A stretch of 64,000 nucleotides of DNA from Pieris napi (lineage: Eukaryota; Arthropoda; Insecta; Lepidoptera; Pieridae): NCBI RefSeq assembly GCF_905475465.1, contig NC_062251.1, positions 5,201,001-5,265,000 on the forward strand, in the 5' to 3' direction. How positions within the stretch are numbered: the first letter of the stretch is position 1; each line of letters opens with the position of its first letter. Under the pieces are notes generated by a model. It searched no databases. It saw only the letters and a list, made by a program, of their open reading frames with translations, and was not told the origin of the DNA. Positions 56,995 to 64,000 of this stretch are shown here, in pieces. The position numbers were made by a program, and so were the translations under genes.

Positions 56995-59900
56995 AGGACT
57001 ATGCCTGATATCTGTTAAAAAAACACATCTTTCGGGACAGCACCCGTTATACTCATAAAAGAGCATCAGCTCTAAGGCTGTCAGGACTATGCCTGATATA
57101 TGTTTAATAAAACACATCTTTCGGGACAGCGCCCGTTATACTCATAAAAGAGCACCAGCACTAAGGCTGTCAGGACTATGCCTGATATCTGTTAAAAAAA
57201 CACATCTTTCGGGACAGCACCCGTTATACTCATAAAAGAGCATCAGCTCTAAGGCTGTCAGGACTATGCCTGATATATGTTTAATAAAACACATCTTTCG
57301 GGACAGCGCCCGTTATACTCATAAAAGAGCACCAGCACTAAGGCTGTCAGGACTATGCCTGATATGTGTTAAAAAAACACATCTTTCGGGACAGCGCCCG
57401 TTATACTCATAAACGAGCATCAGCACTAAGGCTGTCAGGACTATGCCTGATATGTGTTAAAAAACACATCTTTCGGGACAGCGCCCGTTATACTCATAAA
57501 AGAGCTCCAGCACTAAGGCTGTCAGGACTATGCCTGATATGTGTTTAAAAAAACACATCTTTCGGGACAGCGCCCGTTTTACTCATAAAAGAGCACCAGC
57601 ACTAAGGCTGTCATCAACGTGAACCGGCCGGCGCAGTGCGCTCGACGGTTTCGCTCCACAAATATACCGAGAGCAATAGTCTACGTCGGCATTGGAACGG
57701 GCGCGGCGCGCGACCGCCGAATGTTTCTCGTAGAGCGTTGAGAGTCGGTTTCAATTTTATGATTGATGTGTACATATTATGTAATGTAAAAGAGCTCTAA
57801 GGCTGTCAGGACTGCGCCTGATATGTGTTGAAAAAAACACATCTTCCGGGACAGCGCCCGTTATACTCATAAAAGAGCACCAGCACTAAGGCTGTCATTA
57901 ACGTGAACCGGCCGGCGCAGTGCGCTCGACGGTTTCGCTCCACAAATATACCGAGAGCAATAGTCTACGTCGGCATTGGAACGGGCGCGGCGCGCGACCG
58001 CCGAATATTTCTCGTAGAGCGTTGAGAGTCGGTTTCAATTTTATGATTGATGTGTACATATTATGTAATGTAAAAGAGCTCTAAGGCTGTCAGGACTATG
58101 CCTGATATGTGTTGAAAAAAACACATCTTTCGGGACAGCGCCCGTTATACTCATAAAAGAGCATCAGCACTAAGGCTGTCAGGACTATGCCTGATATGTG
58201 TAAAAAAACACATCTTTCGGGACAGCGCCCGTTATACTCATAAAAGAGCACCAGCACTAAGGCTGTCAGGACTATGCCTGATATGTGTAAAAAAACACAT
58301 CTTTCGGGACAGCGCCCGTTATACTCATAAAAGAGCACCAGCACTAAGGCTGTCAGGACTATGCCTGATATGTGTTGAAAAAAACACATCTTTCGGGACA
58401 GCGCCCGTTATACTCATAAAAGAGCACCAGCACTAAGGCTGTCATCAACGTGAACCGGCCGGCGCAGTGCGCTCGACGGTTTCGCTCCACAAATATACCG
58501 AGAGCAATAGTCTACGTCGGCATTCGAACGGGCGCGGCGCGCGACCGCCGAATGTTTCTCGTAGAGCGTTGAGAGTCGGTTTCAATTTTATGATTGATGT
58601 GTACATATTATGTAATGTAAAAGAGCTCTAAGGCTGTCAGGACTGCGCCTGATATGTGTTGAAAAAAACACATCTTCCGGGACAGCGCCCGTTATACTCA
58701 TAAAAGAGCACCAGCACTAAGGCTGTCATTAACGTGAACCGGCCGGCGCAGTGCGCTCGACGATTTCGCTCCACAAATATACCGAGGGCAATAGTCTACG
58801 TCGGCATTGGAACGGGCGCGGCGTGCGACCGCCGAATGTTTCTCGTAGAGCGTTGAGAGTCGGTTTTAATTTTATGATTGATGTGTACATATTATGTAAT
58901 GTAAAAGAGCTCTAAGGCTGTCAGGACTGCGCCTGATATGTGTTGAAATAAACACATCTTTCGGGACAACGCCCGTTATACTCATAAAAGAGCACCAGCA
59001 CTAAGGCTGTCATCAACGTGAACCGGCCGGCGCAGTGCGCTCGACGGTTTCGCTCCACAAATATACCGAGAGCAATAGTCTACGTCGGCATTGGAACGGG
59101 CGCGGCGCGCGACCGCCGAATGTTTCTCGTAGAGCGTTGAGAGTCGGTTTCAATTTTATGATTGATGTGTACATATTATGTAATGTAAAAGAGCTCTAAG
59201 GCTGTCAGGACTGCGCCTGATATGTGTTGAAAAAAAGCACATCTTCCGGGACAGCGCCCGTTATACTCATAAAAGAGCACCAGCACTAAGGCTGTCATTA
59301 ACGTGAACCGGCCGGCGCAGTGCGCTCTACGATTTCGCTCCACAAATATACCGAGGGCAATAGTCTACGTCGGCATTGGAACGGGCGCGGCGTGCGACCG
59401 CCGAATGTTTCTCGTAGAGCGTTGAGAGTCGGTTTTAATTTTATGATTGATGTGTACATATTATGTAATGTAAAAGAGCTCTAAGGCTGTCAGGACTATG
59501 CCTGATATAAGTTTAATAAAACACATCTTTCGGGACAGCGCCCGTTATACTCATAAAAGAGCACCAGCACTAAGGCTGTCAGGACTATGCCTGATATGTG
59601 TAAAAAAACACATCTTTCGGGACAGCGCCCGTTATACTCATAAAAGAGCACCAGCACTAAGGCTGTCAGGACTATGCCTGATATTATGTGTTTAAAAAAA
59701 CACATCTTTCGGGACAGCGCCCGTTATACTCATAAAAGAGCATCAGCACTAAGGCTGTCAGGACTGCGCCTGATATGTGTTGAAAAAAACACATCTTTCG
59801 GGACAGCGCCCGTTATACTCATAAAAGAGCACCAGCACTAAGGCTGTCATCAACGTGAACCGGCCGGCGCAGTGCGCTCGACGGTTTCGCTCCACAAATA

Positions 59901-60220
59901 TACCGAGAGCAATAGTCTACGTCGGCATTGGAACGGGCGCGGCGCGCGACCGCCGAATGTTTCTCGTAGAGCGTTGAGAAACGGTTTCAATTTTATGATT
60001 GATGTGTACATATTTTGTAATGTAAAAGAGCTCTAAGGCTGTCAGGACTATGCCTGATATGTGTTGAAAAAAAAACATCTTTCGGGACAGCGCCCGTTAT
60101 ACTCATAAAAGAGCACCAGCACTAAGGCTGTCAGGACTATGCCTGATATGTGTTAAAAAAACACATCTTTCGGGACAGCGCCCGTTGTACTCATAAAAGA
60201 GCACCAGCACTAAGGCTGTG
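56995..60220. repeat. Satellite B/C run 13, seven C modules of mixed subtype
   Basis: C modules near 57611, 57897, 58444, 58729, 59011, 59297 and 59850. The rare CATTAACG form (57897, 58729, 59297) alternates with the CATCAACG form, each rare one preceded by a B with TCTTCCGGG. A dimer carrying GATATCTGTT and then GATATATGTTTAATAAAAC is duplicated at 57.0-57.3 kb. Confidence 0.92.
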
Positions 60221-62276
60221 TCAGGGTCTGTGCCTGATTTGTGTTCTTTCAGGTCAGCACCCGTAACACTCTCAAAAGAGCTCCAGCACTAAGGCTGTGT
60301 CAGGGACTGCGCCTGATTTGTGTTCTTTCAGGTCAGCACCCATAACACTCTCAAAAGAGCTCCAGCACTAAGGCTGTGTCAGGGACTGCACCTGAAATGT
60401 GTTCTTTCACATCAGCACCCATAACACTCTCAAAAGAGCTCCAGCACTAAGGCTGTGTCAGGGACTGCGCCTGATTTGTGTTCTTTCAGGTCAGCACCCA
60501 TAACACTCTCAAAAGAGCTCCAGCACTAAGGCTATGTCAGGGACTGCGCCTGATTTGTGTTCTTTCAGGTCAGCACCCATAACACTCTCAAAAGAGCTCC
60601 AGCACTAAGGCTGTGTCAGGGACTGCGCCTGAAATGTGTTCTTTCACATCAGCACCCATAACACTCTCAAAAGAGCTACAGCACTAAGGCTGTGTCAGGG
60701 ACTGCGCCTGATTTGTGTTCTTTCAGGTTAGCACCCGTAACACTCTCAAAAGAGCTCCAGCACTAAGGCTATGTCAGGGACTGCGCCTGATTTGTGTTCT
60801 TTCAGGTCAGCACCCATAACACTCTCAAAAGAGCTCCAGCACTAAGGCTGTGTCAGGGACTGCGCCTGATTTGTGTTCTTTCAGGTCAGCACCCGTAACA
60901 CTCTCAAAAGAGCTCCAGCACTAAGGCTGTGTCAGGGACTGCGCCTGATTTGTGTTCTTTCAGGTCAGCACCCATAACACTCTCAAAAGAGCTCCAGCAC
61001 TAAGGCTATGTCAGGGACTGCACCTGATTTGTGTTCTTTCAGGTCAGCTTCCATAACACTCTCAAAAGAGCTCCAGCACTAAGGCTGTGTCAGGGACTGC
61101 GCCTGAAATGTGTTCTTTCACATCAGCACCCATAACACTCTCAAAAGAGCTTCAGCACTAATGCTGTGTCAGGGACTGCGCCTGAAATGTGTTCTTTCAC
61201 ATCAGCACCCATAACACTCTCAAAAGAGCTCCAGCACTAAGGCTGTGTCAGGGACTGCGCCTGAAATGTGTTCTTTCACATCAGCACCCATAACACTCTC
61301 AAAAGAGCTACAGCACTAAGGCTGTGTCAGGGACTGCGCCTGATTTGTGTTCTTTCAGGTTAGCACCCGTAACACTCTCAAAAGAGCTCCAGCACTAAGG
61401 CTATGTCAGGGACTGCGCCTGATTTGTGTTCTTTCAGGTCAGCACCCATAACACTCTCAAAAGAGCTCCAGCACTAAGGCTGTGTCAGGGACTGCGCCTG
61501 ATTTGTGTTCTTTCAGGTCAGCACCCGTAACACTCTCAAAAGAGCTCCAGCACTAAGGCTGTGTCAGGGACTGCGCCTGATTTGTGTTCTTTCAGGTCAG
61601 CACCCATAACACTCTCAAAAGAGCTCCAGCACTAAGGCTATGTCAGGGACTTCACCTGATTTGTGTTCTTTCAGGTCAGCACCCATAACACTCTCAAAAG
61701 AGCTCCAGCACTAAGGCTGTGTCAGGGACTGCGCCTGAAATGTGTTCTTTCACATCAGCACCCATAACACTCTCAAAAGAGCTACAGCACTAAGGCTGTG
61801 TCAGGGACTGCGCCTGATTTGTGTTCTTTCAGGTTAGCACCCGTAACACTCTCAAAAGAGCTCCAGCACTAAGGCTATGTCAGGGACTGCGCCTGATTTG
61901 TGTTCTTTCAGGTCAGCACCCATAACACTCTCAAAAGAGCTTCAGCACTAAGGCTGTGTCAGGGACTGCGCCTGAAATGTGTTCTTTCACATCAGCACCC
62001 ATAACACTCTCAAAAGAGCTCCAGCACTAAGGCTGTGTCAGGGACTGCGCCTGAAATGTGTTCTTTCACATCAGCACCCATAACACTCTCAAAAGAGCTC
62101 CAGCACTAAGGATGTGTCAGGGACTGCGCCTGATTTATGTTCTTTCAGGTCAGCACCCATAACACTCTCAAAAGAGCTCCAGCACTAAGGCTATGTCAGG
62201 GACTGCGCCTGATTTGTGTTCTTTCAGGTCAGCACCCATAACACTCTCAAAAGAGCTTCAGCACTAAGGCTATGTC
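60221..62276. repeat. Satellite A run 14
   Basis: About 26 monomers of 79 bp. The series GAAATGTG, AGCTACAGC, CAGGTTAGC recurs three times, about 0.4-0.6 kb apart. Confidence 0.92.
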
Positions 62277-63810
62277 AGGACTATGCCTGATATCTGTTAA
62301 AAAAACACATCTTTCGGGACAGCGCCCGTTATACTCATAAAAGAGCATCAGCACTAAGGCTGTCAGGACTATGCCTGATATGTTTAAAAAAACACATCTT
62401 TCGGGACAGCGCCCGTAATACTCATAAAAGAGCACCAGCACTAAGGCTGTCAGGACTATGCCTGATATGTGTTAAAAAAACACATCTTTCGGGACAGCGC
62501 CCGTTATACTCATAAAAGAGCATCAGCACTAAGGCTGTCAGGACTATGCCTGATATGTGTTTAAAAAAACACATCTTTCGGGACAGCGCCCGTTATACTC
62601 ATAAAAGAGCACCAGCACTAAGGCTGTCAGGACTATGCCTGATATGTGTAAAAAAACACATCTTTCGGGACAGCGCCCGTTATACTCATAAAAGAGCACC
62701 AGCACTAAGGCTGTCATCAACGTGAACCGGCCGGCGCAGTGCGCTCGACGGTTTCGCTCCACAAATATACCGAGAGCAATAGTCTACGTCGGCATTGGAA
62801 CGGGCGCGGCGTGCGACCGCCGAATGTTTCTCGTAGAGCGTTGAGAGTCGGTTTTAATTTTATGATTGATGTGTACATATTATGTAATGTAAAAGAGCTC
62901 TAAGGCTGTCAGGACTATGCCTGATATAAGTTTAATAAAACACATCTTTCGGGACAGCGCCCGTTATACTCATAAAAGAGCACCAGCACTAAGGCTGTCA
63001 GGACTATGCCTGATATGTGTAAAAAAACACATCTTTCGGGACAGCGCCCGTTATACTCATAAAAGAGCACCAGCACTAAGGCTGTCAGGACTATGCCTGA
63101 TATTATGTGTTTAAAAAAACACATCTTTCGGGACAGCGCCCGTTATACTCATAAAAGAGCATCAGCACTAAGGCTGTCAGGACTGCGCCTGATATGTGTT
63201 GAAAAAAACACATCTTTCGGGACAGCGCCCGTTATACTCATAAAAGAGCACCAGCACTAAGGCTGTCATCAACGTGAACCGGCCGGCGCAGTGCGCTCGA
63301 CGGTTTCGCTCCACAAATATACCGAGAGCAATAGTCTACGTCGGCATTGGAACGGGCGCGGCGCGCGACCGCCGAATGTTTCTCGTAGAGCGTTGAGAGT
63401 CGGTTTCAATTTTATGATTGATGTGTACATATTATGTAATGTAAAAGAGCTCTAAGGCTGTCAGGACTATGCCTGATATGTGTAAAAAAACACATATTTC
63501 GGGACAGCGCCCGTTATACTCATAAAAGAGCACCAGCACTAAGGCTGTCAGGACTATGCCTGAAATGTGTAAAAAAACACATCTTTCGGGACAGCGCCCG
63601 TTATACTCATAAAAGAGCACGAGCACTAAGGCTGTCAGGACTATGCCTGATATGTGTTTAAAAAAACACATCTTTCGGGACAGCGCCCGTTATACTCATA
63701 AAAGAGCACCAGCACTAAGGCTGTCAGGACTATGCCTGATATGTGTTAAAAAAACACATCTTTCGGGACAGCGCCCGTTGTACTCATAAAAGAGCACCAG
63801 CACTAAGGCT
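62277..63810. repeat. Satellite B/C run 14, two C modules
   Basis: Matches 59.49-60.2 kb at offset about 3419, including the rare GATATTATGTGTTT insertion variant (59683 and 63102). C modules lie near 62716 and 63269. Confidence 0.92.
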
Positions 63811-64000
63811 GTGTCAGGGTCTGTGCCTGATTTGTGTTCTTTCAGGTCAGCACCCGTAACACTCTCAAAAGAGCTCCAGCACTAAGGCTGTGTCAGGGAC
63901 TGCGCCTGATTTGTGTTCTTTCAGGTCAGCACCCATAACACTCTCAAAAGAGCTCCAGCACTAAGGCTGTGTCAGGGACTGCGCCTGATTTGTGTTCTTT
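63811..64000. repeat. Satellite A run 15, continues past the window
   Basis: Two and a half 79-bp monomers starting with the GGGTCTGTG boundary variant; the array runs off the right end. Confidence 0.9.

Noticed and set aside
4537..64000. Telomeric repeat array
   Set aside because: No TTAGG/CCTAA tracts are present, and monomers of 79-87 bp do not resemble telomere repeats.

Overview
The window looks like insect nuclear DNA, most likely lepidopteran. The evidence is insect-type 5S rRNA sequence on the minus strand, 5'-truncated non-LTR retrotransposons of the CR1/Daphne-like and R1-like groups, an intron-containing PIF/Harbinger transposon, and a nested satellite array that fills about 93% of the window. 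I see no ordinary host protein-coding gene. The order assignment is an inference from family resemblance; the elements themselves are read directly.

Layout, left edge (1-4536): two degenerate 5S rDNA units (88-571); an AT-rich stretch with a small hairpin; a CR1/Daphne-like reverse transcriptase fragment (1647-2585) lying between inverted copies of a short repeat; a nearly pure (TTTATTA)n microsatellite of about 575 bp; and the 3' end (RNase H plus zinc finger) of an R1-like element. The 5' end of that element is the left border of the satellite array.

Satellite (4537 to the window end): two related monomers, A (79 bp) and B (about 87 bp), plus a 173-bp CpG-rich module C inserted in some B monomers (36 copies located). 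A monomers come in runs and B/C monomers in runs, and the two kinds of run alternate about 14 times. The junctions between runs carry recurrent diagnostic variants, so whole multi-kilobase blocks have been copied, not just monomers.

Inside the array a second R1-like element (11084-15227, minus strand, 9-bp target-site duplication, poly(A) tail) was inserted once into a B monomer. It was then carried along by satellite amplification: a second near-identical copy lies 13.56 kb away (24645-28785). Part of that copy, together with 2.6 kb of satellite, forms a 5059-bp unit present two and a half times in tandem (26364-39489). All copies share the same reading-frame breaks, so they are segmental duplicates and not separate retrotranspositions. 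A Harbinger element with 42-bp terminal inverted repeats and a broken transposase (40694-43091) interrupts one A monomer and is present once.

Nothing here forms a pathway. The interest is in genome architecture: a young, hierarchical, recently homogenised satellite that has absorbed and amplified a dead retrotransposon. The array runs off the right end of the window.
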